This document shows positions 9,601-21,133 of a stretch of 64,000 bases of DNA, one piece after another. A program made the position numbers and the translations under genes. The notes beneath the pieces are model-generated. The model had not been told where the DNA came from, did no database searches, and saw only the letters and a list, made by a program, of their open reading frames with translations. Source of the stretch: Climacium dendroides (taxonomy: Eukaryota; Streptophyta; Bryopsida; Hypnales; Climaciaceae). The stretch covers positions 30,995,029 through 31,059,028 of the forward strand of contig OX467083.1 in assembly GCA_950106755.1 (NCBI GenBank). The letters run 5' to 3'. Positions within the stretch are counted from its first letter, which is position 1; each line of letters starts with the position of its first letter.

Positions 9601-11818
9601 CGTGAAGGGCACGCTGGGCTACCTGGCACCCGAGTACGCCATGTGGGGCAAGGTGTCGGAGAGCTGCGACGTCTACAGCTTCGGCATTCTGGTGCTGGAG
9701 CTCATCAGCGGGAAGAAGCCCATTGAGAAAGTGGGCACGGCGAAAAGGACCATCGTGGAGTGGGCCGGGCCGCTGGTGTTGCGGGGACAGTACCGGGAGC
9801 TCGTGGATCCATTGCTGCACGGCAAGTTTGAGGAAGATGAGCTCAGGAGACTGGTCCAGGTAAGAATGAGAACCGAAGTTAAGTTAGGCTGGTTGTTTGT
9901 TTTGTTTGGAACTGTGAGATCTCCTTGACTATGTCGTGTTTTTGGTACTTTTGGGTGCATGGGCTTTGTTTCAAGGCATTGGGATCTATGGTGGGAAAGT
10001 TGTGAATTTTTGAGTTAGTTTTGAATCTTAAATTATAGAAAAGTACTTTTACTTTTATTTTGATTGTGGCAATGGCACATGGCACACTAGTTTATACTTA
10101 TATATCGTACTTGAAGGTCTGATTTGGTACTCTGGTGCATACATTGAATATCCACATTGGATTCTTAGGGATCCATGTCACCTCACACCATTCACAAGAT
10201 GACATGTGGCTTTTTAAATACAAAAATGACTTAATTTATGTCAAGTCTGACCTTGATGTGGGGTATATGCAACTCCAACCTTTTTTGGATTGGTGTAAAT
10301 TAAGGGCATGTTCCTATTGGATCCCATATGTAGTTAGAAGTAATTGCATAAGTGACTTTAATATTACATACCTTCATTGCAACACTAGAAATGTGGAACT
10401 ATGATGAAGAATGTATCTCTTTTCATTTTTTTGATTTTTTAAAGTGGCTTGGTTTTCAAGTAAGGTAGCTACTCAAATTTCATTCTTCATAGTAGTAACA
10501 ACTTTTGTGGATTGATGCAAAGCCTTACCTTTTGGTGAAGAGTTAGTCAAACGTCCTCATTTCTTCACAAAGCCTTGTGGCTAAATATAGAAAGGCAAAC
10601 TTGTCAAAATGGAAAAGATTGAAGGGTGAGATCAATTCTTCCTTCTTCCTATTTGTTCATTTCATTACCTTGGACTAGCCAATGTTTGCCTAAATTTTAC
10701 CTCATTTTTATAAGAAAATTAGGTGAGAAAATGGTTGAAATTGTCAAATCCTTCTCAAAAAACATTAGATTTGCCAATATTTGGATGAAAGTGACTAGTA
10801 ATAGATAATTTTATGGATGAACAAACATATATGGATGATTATATCCATTTTTTCCTTGCATACATGCATTCCAAGGTGAGGAAGATGATAGAGTTGATGA
10901 TTCTTGTTCAAAGAGTAATAATAATAATAATATCCTCCTTTCCCACGAAACCTTAATTTTAGGCTTGGAAATATAGAAAGTCCACTTTGGAAGCTAATAG
11001 TTACGATTGTTAAACAAATTTCTAATGTAAAAATATGGGATGTGATTTTTTCTTTTTCTTTGTTTATTTTGGTCCCTTCCTTGAATTTTCTTATCTGAAA
11101 AAACAAACTTATATAGGTTGTTTGCCATCATCATGATTACAATAACAACCTTTTCCCACAAAGTCTTTTAGCTAAAATAGAAAGTCCACTTTGAAAACTA
11201 GTAGTCAATTATTGTAACTCATATTTCTATTGCTCACAATGCAAAGTGTGATTTCTTCAATTCCTATTTGTACATTTTGTTACTTTCCTTGAACCTTCTA
11301 ACATAATTTGTTTAAACTCTTGTAGCAAACAACTTTTGACCATTTGGACATTGAGGAGTTGGTTAATGTGGTTCTTTGTGTTGGTCGCTACTACATTCTT
11401 TTATCCTATTAATACACGTGATGCTACTTCACTGAAGTCATGCTATTAAGTTATTGCAGGCTGAAATATTGTTGTATTTTACTAATCTCCACATACTTTT
11501 TTTTGAAAGTTTTTGACACTAATTTTGCGCCCTCACTCACTATGACTATAAGGATAACTCAGTCTGAAGCAGTTAGTTCAAGTAGTGATTGAGATTTGGT
11601 GGTTGTACGTACGTTTCCAGGTTGCGGCTCTTTGTGCTCAAAACTCTCCTGAGAACAGACCCACAATGCAAGAGGTGGTGGAGATGCTGAAGCCTGACGA
11701 TCTCAAAGACCCCAAAAGGCGACTTCCAGAGAAAGGCGACTTGCATCTGGAGCCTGTGAAGTATGATCCTATCTTGCTGGCTGCTGATGACGGTCCTCCT
11801 TGGAAGAAATCATCTTGA
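6606..11818 (+). CDS. PTI1-like receptor-like cytoplasmic Ser/Thr kinase (At3g15890-like), six exons
   Basis: Predicted exons are 6606-6667, 7214-7376, 8281-8381, 8557-8718, 9454-9859 and 11621-11818. Every intron is GT-AG and the phases agree, giving 1092 nt and 363 residues plus stop. The N-terminus is short and basic with a cysteine cluster (KKCWCCGS, residues 6-13), a plausible palmitoylation site; there is no Gly2 for myristoylation. The kinase domain follows: P-loop GEGGFGSVY (58-66), catalytic Lys79 in AVKRLK, a helix-C glutamate in VEVEIL (93-98), catalytic loop HRDVKASN (175-182, an RD kinase), DFG (195-197), activation segment [15 protein letters not shown] (210-224), then DVYSFG and the C-lobe [11 protein letters not shown]. 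No signal peptide or membrane span is seen, so it is probably a membrane-associated cytoplasmic kinase. The pattern [18 protein letters not shown] with YWGQL strongly resembles the plant PTI1-like group named after Arabidopsis At3g15890, whose role is poorly known. The start is the only Met preceding the conserved exon-2 frame with a proper donor (AA|GTAAGC). Confidence 0.93.
7487..7522. repeat. TTCC microsatellite fused to three CCCTAG units
   Basis: About five TTCC units run straight into CCCTAGCCCTAGCCCTAG in kinase intron 2. CCCTAG differs by one base from the plant telomere unit CCCTAAA (a shorter and altered form), so it is only telomere-like. Confidence 0.85.
10560..11310. repeat. three diverged repeat units inside kinase intron 5
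   Basis: Units at about 10560-10690, 10936-11100 and 11152-11310 each run from an AAAGYCTT...AAATATAGAAAGTCC-like start to TTCCTTGAACCTTCTAAC-like sequence. A fourth relative lies in intron 4 at about 8790-8905 (CCACTTTGGAAGCTAA). A short TAA microsatellite is at about 10916-10933. Confidence 0.5.
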
Positions 11819-12580
11819 GAACTGCTTGAATCATGGCTCCTGGCTTCTTAATTCTCAATATCGTGAGTGCATAGTTACCCTTCACTTCCATTAATTTAGA
11901 CCATAGTTACCGTTCACTTCAATTAATTGAAGACCATACCAATCTTTTCCTGGCTGGCTAGCTCATTTACTGAAGGTTGTCCTACTTAATTTAATCCGGT
12001 TGCCTGGAGTTCCCCCAAAATGAATGACCTATGGTTAGTTTGAATATGTGACCCGTGTGCTGTTGTCAATTCAAGTCAGTTTCGTTGAAGTGGTGATTCC
12101 TGCGCCAAAAATTGTGCCCCAAAGCTACACAATGATCTGAAAACTAGGACAAGTTCGAAATACGTTTCAAATCGTGGAATACTAGAATTTCACGAAATTT
12201 ACGTGTCAATTACTGTGACAAGTGTAAAGGATGGAGGTCATTTTACATTCTGTGTATCAAATGGTCACAGAACAGAAGTGAACACAGTTAATTACTTGTA
12301 ATTTCGAGTAGTCGTTGGAGACTCTTACTGACCTTGTGTGATGATTCCGCAGTCTCCAATCAACCCATGTTATCTCCGTTTAATTTCCTTACTGTACAGT
12401 ACATGGCTGTGTCAGAACTGCTGCGTAGAACAAGATGTTGGTAATCGATTGCAATCTGCAGGTTAATTTCAACTGCGATCCAAGGGAGACCTAGATGATT
12501 GATACGAATTGAGATGCGAGAAACCTGGTTCAAGTAGGGTTGCCAACCAATTTAGAAATCAATCAGAGAGACCACTGGTG
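11819..12580. other. 3' flank of the kinase gene
   Basis: Moderately AT-rich sequence with a small direct duplication (ACCATAGTTACC...TTCACTTC at about 11870-11940). It probably holds the 3' untranslated region. Nothing else is recognised. Confidence 0.5.
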
Positions 12581-12700
12581 GTCATGGCTTCCAGTAAGTG
12601 AGCGATTATTTTTCCTTTTTGGTAACCATCTCATAATGTTTGCATCATTCTTAAAGTGGCAATTCTAATTTTATGCAGGCTAGTCCTGTACTATGTGTTT

Positions 12701-12966
12701 ATGATTATGGACAGACTGGAGGAGGAAGATGACCTAGGTGCATCTGTCACAAATTTTAGCACTCGATTAATGTTTTCTTTAGATTAATTGCAGTTCGTAA
12801 CGCAGCATCCTTCTTTTGATGATCAGGTTACTCTGAGTCAGAAATAGCAGAATTGCTGAAGAGTTTAAGTTTGAAAGTGCACACAGGGGTACAGACATTC
12901 ACATTAATCTACAGTAATCTTGAAGGTCATTCATCGGCAATTTTTTTGGTCTCATTCAGGGGTTAA
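12701..12966 (+). CDS. possible two-exon small ORF downstream of the kinase
   Basis: Segments 12701-12737 and 12827-12966 join in frame across a GT-AG intron (CTAG|GTGCAT and GATCAG|GTTACT) to give 58 residues. The product includes MDRLEEEDDLGYSESEIAEL and a leucine-rich stretch LLKSLSLKVHTG, which looks like an acidic amphipathic helix. The frame continues upstream to 12680 without a start. It lies about 0.9 kb past the kinase stop and could be a separate micro-gene, a pseudogene, or part of a long 3' transcript. No family is recognised, and chance cannot be ruled out at this length. Confidence 0.25.
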
Positions 12967-15452
12967 ATTGTTAGCTAGCTTCAGTGATGAACATGTGTTT
13001 AACCAACAGGGGGGTTGATGGGGACATAACTGGTATGAAGATCTAGATCAACCGACAGGGGGGTGATGAAAGCCAAGAAAGGGTTGGCTGGTACTTGACC
13101 ACCAAAAAAATGCAATTAATTAGGGTTTGAAAATTAAAGGGCCACAAACATTATGTGGGTCGTCCAATGTACAAGAAAGGTTGGGATGGAGCTTCAATAC
13201 TCTTAGTAATACATAAAGCATGTAGTATAGTCATGCCACATTCAAAAGCTTCAATTGGTCTAACCCTATATTCATTTGTATTTGTAGTTTGGATGATAAA
13301 TAGAGTGCTTTAAGTCAATGCATTGTCCTAATACCTTCTCATTCATCTAAGGTAATTCTAGAATCTTTTGATGACTGTCTTCTTTATGAATAATTTGATG
13401 GAATTGAGGTAAATAGTATATTCATAATTCCTCACAAAGATATAAGTCAAAATATTTAAAAATTCAAAAATTAGATTTAGACATTAAAGGATTGAACTAG
13501 TATACCAAATATTTAAGAAAACCAATTGCAACATTCCAATCAATGTACTAGTCTATCCTACATGAAGGTCATATTTGATATAAATTAAGCCATTCATGTA
13601 TATTTTTTTAAGTGCCATGTAGTATCATGTAATTGGTATGATTGAGGTGATGTGAATTTTTGAGAATCAGATGTAGAAATTCAATTTTGGCACATCTTTG
13701 TTGAATGAACCCCTCACATGTGGTATACTCTTCACGGTCATTAGAACATCCTCAATCTAAGTTGGTATTGGTATTTCAATGGGGAAGTGGTGTAAATAAG
13801 TTTTGGATAAGTCTTTTTTGTTTCTAGTACAACCTATTTTTTGATCTGGATATTTTTTGCATTATAAAAATGAGAGGAAATGATTGTGCATTAAAAATGA
13901 TCTTTCCTGCAAAGAAGAAAAATTCTATTTTATCAACATTCAACATTCATAACAAGGATTGAAAAAGTTTGAAATTTATGAATCTTCTTAGCTATTGTGA
14001 GCAAAGTTCTAGGCTCTTAATATCTTGTCAACTTGCCAAGTTTGAGAAGAAAAATGGCAAGGTTAGGAATAAAGAGGGACCAAGATTAGTTGCATTGGAG
14101 AGTGGCAGCTAAATTAGAGTTGCTCTTAGCCTTGTACTGTACTTAAAAAGTTTGAGCTTGTACAAGCATGCAATAATTAGTACAAGACTCCTTAATAATT
14201 GTGCATTGAGCATAGACAAAAAGTAATTAGTATGGAATGCTTACACAATCCTAACATTTGTAGATTAGAGATGAAGTTTAAGGGACACATTTCAATCAAG
14301 AAATTAAATTAGAGTGGGTGTATACAGACCATCTTCATTCCAATCTAAAAATGAACAAATTAAGAGTAAAGTTGGCAAGTTCATTAATTTTTTGATAGAT
14401 GATGCTTCCAAAATAGGGATAGTTTTTGCATAGCCTACTTTATAATAACCCTTAAGCTCTTAAATTCTTTGTTGAATTTTTGCAGGTTTTTGCAATTTCA
14501 TCAAATTGGTCATAATTCACAAAGGAAGGTTGTGTTTTTAAGAACCAAGGATACCTTTAGATTAATGAAAAGGTATCTTGATATAACATTGCCTTGAAAA
14601 ATTCTATTTCAATTGTTCAAAAAATAATGTCAAAGTTAATTCCATGGCTTTCCACAACAATTTCACTTTAATTGAGCAAAGATTAATTTTGAAAGAAGTT
14701 TTGTTGAAAATGATACAAAGCAATTTGAAGGGAAATTTACCATTATATTTCTATTTGTAGTAGATGACATTACTAAATTGCTACAAAATTTTAGGGTCAC
14801 TATTTATTAGATGATCTTACTCATCTTCAAATGAAGAAATGAATGATTACTTCTATCATTCTTGTTTCAACCATGACCAATGTAAATGAGATAAAAAGAC
14901 TTTGTTTCAAACTTCTTTAACATTCTTGAATAGGAAGGGAGAAGGATTTTTTAAGGGACCATTGTACAACAATATATTCATGTTATAATGGCCCATAGTA
15001 CTTAGAGAAGTTTGTATTCAAGATGTTTCATGATATATAGGCCTACAATTGTCCCTAATTCAATTGTATTCTCTAGCCACTTTTGGTTCCAATTGCATCT
15101 TCATGCATACTAATGCAATTAATACTATAGAAGATTGCATTTTGACAACTTGAATGTGGAATTGGATTGAATAGTCACCATTTTATAACTTCATTGAACA
15201 CCACCATGTAGTTTTCACATATGGCAAAAGATTCATTCATTATTCCACAATCTTAGGGGATGCTTTTAGATTACTAACATGGACACAAACAATCCCCCAC
15301 TAGAGACAACAATGGAAAGCTACATGTTTTTACTTTCAATACCTATAATGTGAGTTTTTGCTCAAAAATGAGTTAACAATAGAAAATTTGAAAAATTCTC
15401 TTATTTGTCATAGTATTGCACCAAAAAAATTGTAAACCTCATCAATCTAAAT
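12967..15452. other. AT-rich intergenic DNA
   Basis: No supported gene and no clear repeat ends. A short imperfect duplication around 13005-13065 (ACCRACAGGGGGGT, twice) is the only local structure seen. Confidence 0.5.
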
Positions 15453-15716
15453 ATGTGCAACAATCAAATGGATGACAATGGGTGTACATACCTTGCAATG
15501 GAAAGAAAAGCTTTAATTCATAGAAAGCAAAGAGGTCCCTACAAGAATGTTATTGCTTGGCAATCACTCTATTTGGTACAAGATTTTAGGGCAAATGCAT
15601 GGTATGGTCAACAAGCTCTTGAGCAAAGATTTTATAGAAACTATTGCATTTTGAATAAGTTTGTACACAAGTTTGTTGAAAACACAACTCTAAAAATCAA
15701 TTTTAAAATTACATAG
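15453..15716 (+). pseudogene. 87-residue ORF, possible transposase scrap
   Basis: The ORF has a non-random look for this AT-rich area (GQQALEQRFYRNYCILNKF near its end, RGPYKNVIAWQSLYLVQDF in the middle). The tail vaguely recalls the N-terminal FRM...F segment of plant PIF/Harbinger-type transposases, but no DDE motif follows: downstream lie a poly-C/poly-A run and a GATAC minisatellite. I treat it as a possible remnant of a mobile element, not a working gene. Confidence 0.25.
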
Positions 15717-15884
15717 TATTACTACAATGTACCAAAAAGATGTGTTCTATTGTATTAGTTGCACCCCCCCCCAAAAAAAAACCTAAGCCGTTGACTGGAT
15801 TCAAAGAAACAAAATGATCCTTCTCCCACCCATTGATGGAGCATCCCATTGAGGAAAAACAAGAGCCTTAGGATCTTGATATGA

Positions 15885-16025
15885 ATACAGTACAATATAG
15901 ATACGGTATGATTTGATCCTGATACAATATGGATATGGATACAATACATATATGAGTTAGATACAAATATAATATAGTTACCAGATATGGATACAAATAT
16001 GGGTTAGATACGGGTTAGATATGGA
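15885..16025. repeat. degenerate GATACAATATG minisatellite
   Basis: Imperfect units of GATACAATATG/GATATGGATACAA follow a C9A9 run. An inverted version of the same array and its flanks lies at 41370-41525, so it appears to be part of a dispersed repeat. Confidence 0.65.
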
Positions 16026-17285
16026 TAATTCAACAAATTGGTAGTTGTTAATTTAAATTGCTTAAGCTGAACAATTCAATTTATTTTTTTTTCAATTTTG
16101 GGGATGGAAAAAATTTGTTTTAATTTTTTTTGAGCTCATTGTAAACTGCATTTGCATTTTAACAACAATGGGAAGTGAAATGAAGTATGTGGACATTTTA
16201 ACTATATATCAACCAAAAAATAAAATTTCAACTTGTCAAAATTGATTTATTTTAAAGATTTTGAATTTCAAATCTCCCATTTTAATATTAGTGTGACTAG
16301 TTTCAATCCACAATTTGATTGCAAAAAATGTCCATGTTTATATTGGATTTGAAAATTCATTAAATTTATCAATCATGTTAAAAAAAACTGCATTTTCAAA
16401 AAACAGGCAAGGAAAATTCCAACAATTTTTTTAAAAATAAAAAACAATTAAAATGACCTATAAATACATAACAACTCAATTTTTAAAACAAAATTCTCAA
16501 AAAAAACCTTTTTTATATTTTTGATTTCCATATAATTGGATTGAATGATTTTAATTTTTTTTATTTCATAATTAATCAACAAAAAATTCTTTCATGAAAT
16601 TTGGGATACACTTTTGTATGCAAGACATGCACTTTTTTTTGTAAAGAATCTTATATTTTTGTAAGGACATAGTTACCATTTCATAAGATTTTTAATGATG
16701 ACAAAACAATATTGACATTTCAACACCTCCTACAAATTAATTTTCCTCCCAGATACATATTCATGATTTTTTGAAAAATCTCAAAATTGTCAAAATTGGT
16801 GCACCGGTACACAAATGAAAGTTGGTACCTCCTATCATGCATTCACTCTTTCTACTTGACAGTACCACACAAAGCTTTTAAAATTCAGTTTCTCATTTAT
16901 ACAGAACTTTGTGCGAAAAAACATTAAAAGTATTTCATGATTGCTGTGGTGGCTCCCAAGGCCTTCCAGAATTGAACACTTGGCTCTTTCATTATGATAC
17001 GTAGCTTCATGCCATTCCTGTACATTCACAGTTATGGCAGTTTCGATTCAGTGCATCGTCCAAACGGAATTCATTTTACATAATTACACAAGGTTCCTTC
17101 CCAAAAGTGTCCAAATAAGTTCTGTACACAAATTGGTATGCTATAATAATTGATGATCAAATTCTGCAGGTAGATGTGGATACTTTCAATTGAATCATAA
17201 TGGAAGTGGTTGCATAAATTTTGGAATGGGAATGAATTAGTTACAAATTTTCAAAGATGCAAGGTGCTGGATAGTGGACACTGTA

Positions 17286-17686
17286 GTGGAGCCACCCATA
17301 AACCGACCAAGTAAGCAATTGTGGCCATGATCTGGAGTAGTGCATGGTGAAGTAAATATTTTGAGAGATGCAGAGATAGAAATGATGGAGATTGTCAAAG
17401 ACTGATAATTTTATTGCTTGAACTAAAAGCACTATGAATTTTGGAAGGCAGAAGTTGATTTGGGCCCATGTCCATGTTGTAAACTATTCCAAAACCACTC
17501 ATTTAAGAGACTACTTCTTGTTCACTTTGGCACACCAAACCAAGCACATGTGTCACAAAAAGAATGGAGGAATTGATGGTTTGAAATCAAGAACATATAT
17601 TTGGAAACTACTTGCAACCTTTCCTGCATTTGAGACATTCTATTCATTGATGATGGGGCTATGGTTGGTGATGGATGGTTCTACCT
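17286..17686. mobile_element. AGGTAGAACCACCC-family MITE, uninterrupted copy
   Basis: 401 bp from a degenerate left end (TA|GTGGAGCCACCCATAAACC) to ATGGATGGTTCTACCT|TA. It provides the empty-site reference for the insertion at 2002-2744. Confidence 0.7.
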
Positions 17687-17747
17687 TAAGTGTGATATGG
17701 GTGATGCCAAAATCCATTTGATGCACATCAAGGAGTAGTTGACATTA

Positions 17748-18020
17748 TGAAAAAACCACCCATTCCCAACCAGGGATCCATACCTACCATGTAGGGTCCA
17801 ACATAGCTCAAACTGATTTCCAACCAAAGTTTGGAATGTGATTTTCCCTCTTTTTCATGGTTGGGACTAACGTCATGACACATGTCCCAATGTAGTGAGC
17901 ATGAAAGTAGGAAGCAATGAGCAGGACATTCATTCCCAACTAATAATTAAAAGAGTTTATGTATTGGGTATGGATTGAGGCCAAATTTTGTATTCCAAAA
18001 TTCTTAGTAATTTGAATTCA
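17748..18020. mobile_element. AGGTAGAACCACCC-family MITE, truncated inverted copy
   Basis: Contains ACCACCCATTCCCAACCAGG, CCAACCAAAGTTTGGAA and ACACATGTCCCAATG, the reverse complement of the right part of the 20.3-21.1 kb copies. The other end fades near 18020. Confidence 0.5.
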
Positions 18021-18859
18021 GGAAAAAAAAATCACCAAAAATTGACAATGCCCATCACTCTATCTTTGTACAAGACAGTAAATTTACATCGCCTTCTACT
18101 GTTCCAGAACATGTGCGAAATTGCTCAAGTGGTCGGTTCTAGCATAGCACTCGACTGAGCATGAGCTAAAATTTTGTCATACAATGAAGCCAAACATTCT
18201 GTGAGTAGTGTCGATCAACTCCAAGCACATTGACTATGACCAAAGGCCAACATGAAGAAGAAATTACGATTGGCCATGCCATGCCAAGAAACTGAGAAAG
18301 CAGCAGCTGGTATATAAACAAGTCAACACAACTCCACTCTCCTGCTTTTCTCAGGAAATTGAAAGATATTATGAATATATGCAGAGATTCCAAATCTCTG
18401 CCATACATTGAACTGAACTGATTACAGTTGCACTGGCAATACAAATCCTAAGCACGCTCCGAATAGATACTCTGCACGTACGGTCGAATTTTAGACAGTT
18501 ACGCAATATCGGTAGACAGCCAGCTGCAGTTGCATCGACCAGCACCTTCAAACCTGCACAATTCCACAGTTACCCGTCAACCCAGATTCCGTGATTCTTT
18601 GTTCATCAACATGATTACTCAGAAAATTGTTCAGAAACTTAGAAAATGTCTTGCACTAAATCACATTGACAGAGCCCGAAATAACATCCTCGATAATTGT
18701 CAGAACTTTCAGTTACTCAAGCAAGCATAATTCTGCTTCAACTTGCTTCAACACTCGTTTACAGATAAGGGAACTCTTTTTGCACCACATTTTGAACCTG
18801 AGATCGGAATCTTGGGTTCAAAATCCACGATTCTTTACTCAATGCAAGCAAACACTCAC

Positions 18860-19060
18860 CAATGTCTGTCAAGCTTAACTTTGGGTACTTTAAACGAGTA
18901 ATGAAACCATGCATGCAATCTTTAATGACTGTCAAGCTTAACTTTGGGTACTTTAAACGAGTAAAGAAATTCTGGCACAGCGACCACGCACTCTAGTACA
19001 ATGTCTGTCAACCATTAGGTACTTGGAACAAGTAAAGAAATTTTCGACACAGCGAAACAG
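18860..19060. repeat. three imperfect tandem units of about 70 bp
   Basis: Units start near 18860, 18928 and 18999. The first two share TGTCAAGCTTAACTTTGGGT and TTTAAACGAGTAA; the third is diverged. Units two and three share GTAAAGAAATT and CACAGCGA. They lie about 190 bp from the 3' end of the small secreted protein gene. Confidence 0.75.
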
Positions 19061-19248
19061 TGGCGATCGAGGATGCACTGCTCGCTCTAGAATGCTATTC
19101 CGGCTCAATGCAACCCCAATTTTCCATAGAATTGACAAAAACCAACTACTCAATTTTGATCAAAGTGGACTCAATTTGGCCGTAACACAATTGAGTGCAA
19201 AATTGTTACCCCAAACGCAACCCCAATGCAGATCGATCGGTCGATCGA

Positions 19249-19551
19249 TCAAGGATTGATGTTGACGATGATCCCTCCTTTGCCGCCCAAAATGTCCGGC
19301 ACCAGCACCAACACATCTCCGTCCTTCACACTCACTTTGACGTCCTTTCCATCCGGCCCTTTCACAACAATGTCCTGGCTCTTCTTCCCCTTCACATCCA
19401 CCGACACCGTGCCCGTCTTCACGTCCACATTCACCCCATTCACCAACACCTGCACCGCGTCCGCCATGTTCACCACCGTCACGGACGCTGAAGCCGACGC
19501 CACCAGGAGCGCCAGCATCACGCCCACCAGCAGCACTTTCTTCCCCGCCAT
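19249..19551 (-). CDS. small secreted valine-rich protein, 100 residues, function unknown
   Basis: Single uninterrupted frame with strongly GC-rich third positions, unlike its AT-rich surroundings. Residues 1-23 form a classic signal peptide (lysines at 4-5, hydrophobic core LLVGVMLALLVASASA), so the product is predicted to enter the secretory pathway. The mature part has about 77 residues, no cysteine, and alternating hydrophobic and charged residues (VQVLVNGVNVDVKTGTVSVDV, then KDVKVSVKDGDVLVLV) that suggest a small beta-sheet protein; it ends in GGKGGIIVNINP. A Lys/Asp/Gly-rich turn (VVKGPDGKDVK) lies in the middle. I do not recognise the family. The start is the first ATG after a TATA-like motif about 115 bases upstream. 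The antisense strand is also open in two frames, which I treat as a by-product of the codon bias. Confidence 0.75.
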   Translation of the reverse strand: MAGKKVLLVGVMLALLVASASASVTVVNMADAVQVLVNGVNVDVKTGTVSVDVKGKKSQDIVVKGPDGKDVKVSVKDGDVLVLVPDILGGKGGIIVNINP

Positions 19552-19664
19552 GGCTCCAAACGAATCCTTTCTCTCAAGTGCTCAATTCAACAAAACAATC
19601 ACCACTAGGCTAGGAACTTGAGCGAGCTTGGAAACATGCAGCGGAGGGAGGGGAGGCAAGGATG

Positions 19665-19672
19665 TAATATAA
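19665..19672 (-). promoter_or_regulatory. TATA-like box of the small secreted protein gene
   Basis: On the - strand the sequence reads CTTATATTACATC, about 115 bases upstream of the ATG at 19551, with a C/T-rich leader (CCTTGCCTCCCCTCCCTCC) directly after it. Spacing and context suit a plant core promoter with a short 5' leader. No transcript evidence is available. Confidence 0.4.
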
Positions 19673-20334
19673 GATGAAGATTGTGGTGGAAGTAAATAAG
19701 GTACTAGGAAACTGGACGGAGAATAGCTTTTTTCCAGGTTTGATTGTTTTTTCGAGCTAGCTGTCAGGAAATCAATTTGTGAGGTGGAGGTGTGATCAAT
19801 GGATGGTAGGACAGCATGGTCAGGGTTCGCATTTAATGAGTTGGGGACGTCGTTGGTCTTGATGGAATGGAAGCCGCACCCGAAATTCAAAGCTTGTCAT
19901 AAACGAGTGTCAGGGACTCTGCATGCTGGGCAGATGGTGAGTGATTTAAGTTCTGGTGTTTCGGGTGAATGATGTTCATAACTTACCTTATTGGCTATGG
20001 CTAGGGGCTTTGGGTTTAAGCTTCAGTCACTTGGGATTGGTGAACAGGGCTTTGCTTGATGTGAAGAGCTGGAGCTCTGAGATTTAAAATGTACCGAGGG
20101 GAGGTTGAGTGTATGCGTCAATGACAGTTGCATACTTGCATAGCATTCAGTAGCTAGGGTCCACAGTAGAAGAGAGACAAAAATCAATAGAGTTGGTGGT
20201 CCATTTTTGCCAATGAGAGAGTCCATTTCTGGTGCAGTGATGTCATGAAAAGTTTGTTAAATTTTCTTTCAAATTAGTGAACCTCTTCCTTTAACAATAT
20301 TTACCTTTATACTATGGACATGCTTTCTAATGTC

Positions 20335-20710
20335 ATAGAACCACCCATAGCTAGAGCAATATAACATAGTGTAAATTTTCCCCGCCATGCAAAAAGAAAG
20401 AAATCACAAGGATTGCAATTTTTTGGTAATTTTATGCCTTGAATTGAAATTACTATGAATTTTGCAAGCCAATAGTTGATTTGAACCCATATTCAATGTA
20501 TATTTGAGTCTTCCAATTCCAATCATTCAAGAACTTCTTTTACGCTCACTACTTCCTACTTCCTTGCTTGCTACTTTAGGACATGTGTCATGACCTTATT
20601 AATCCCAACCTTGAAAAGGAGGAAAAAAAACACCTTCCAAACTTTGGCTGGAAATGGTTGCACCCAATAGGTTAGGCACAGGCCCCTAGGTGGGAATGGG
20701 TGGTTCTACC
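20335..20710. mobile_element. AGGTAGAACCACCC-family MITE, diverged copy
   Basis: Left end TAGAACCACCCATAGC, right end GGGAATGGGTGGTTCTACC, about 376 bp. The body includes GAAATTACTATGAATTTTG and GGACATGTGTCATGAC, as in the other copies. Confidence 0.65.
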
Positions 20711-20756
20711 AATGAAATGATGACTTCAGATTAGCCAAGGTTATACTTAAGTTATA

Positions 20757-21133
20757 AGGGAGCCGACCCATTTCCGACCAAATAAGCAATTTTGCATATC
20801 TAGAGTGTTGTTTTCTTGAGTGGAGAATTTTTCCCATGTATAGAAATAGAGTTTAGAAGGATTCCATATTTTTCTAGAATTTTATTTCTCAAAACATAAT
20901 TACTACAAATTTTTTAGTTGAAGATTCTGTCCGACACATTCTTGTCATATAGGTCCTCCTGTTTCCAACCATAGGTTGGTTGTAAAATCAACCAAGACTG
21001 CAGCCAATCATAATGTGCTACAATTGCATTGGAGATTGTGCCACAATTAATGTCCTGCTTTCTCCTGCTGATTGGAAAGAGTGTAGTCTATATGACGGGA
21101 ATGAGTCCCTGGTTGGGAATGGGTTGTCTCCCT
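20757..21133. mobile_element. AGGTAGAACCACCC-related MITE (AGGGAGCCGACCC subfamily)
   Basis: TA|AGGGAGCCGACCCATTTCC at the left and GGGAATGGGTTGTCTCCCT|TA at the right give 377 bp. It lies 46 bp from the previous copy in the same orientation. Confidence 0.7.

Noticed and set aside
9431..9820. Long open frame antisense to kinase exon 5, and a shifted + strand frame at 9337-9726
   Set aside because: Both are shadows of the GC-rich exon 5, which carries unmistakable kinase motifs in its own frame.
18860..19060. CRISPR-like array
   Set aside because: Only three diverging tandem units without uniform spacers, in a plant nuclear context; an ordinary tandem repeat.
19226..19621. Thr/Ser-rich 131-residue frame on the + strand over the secreted protein
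   Set aside because: The - strand frame has a signal peptide, stop and upstream TATA-like box; the + frame is low-complexity and follows from antisense codon bias.
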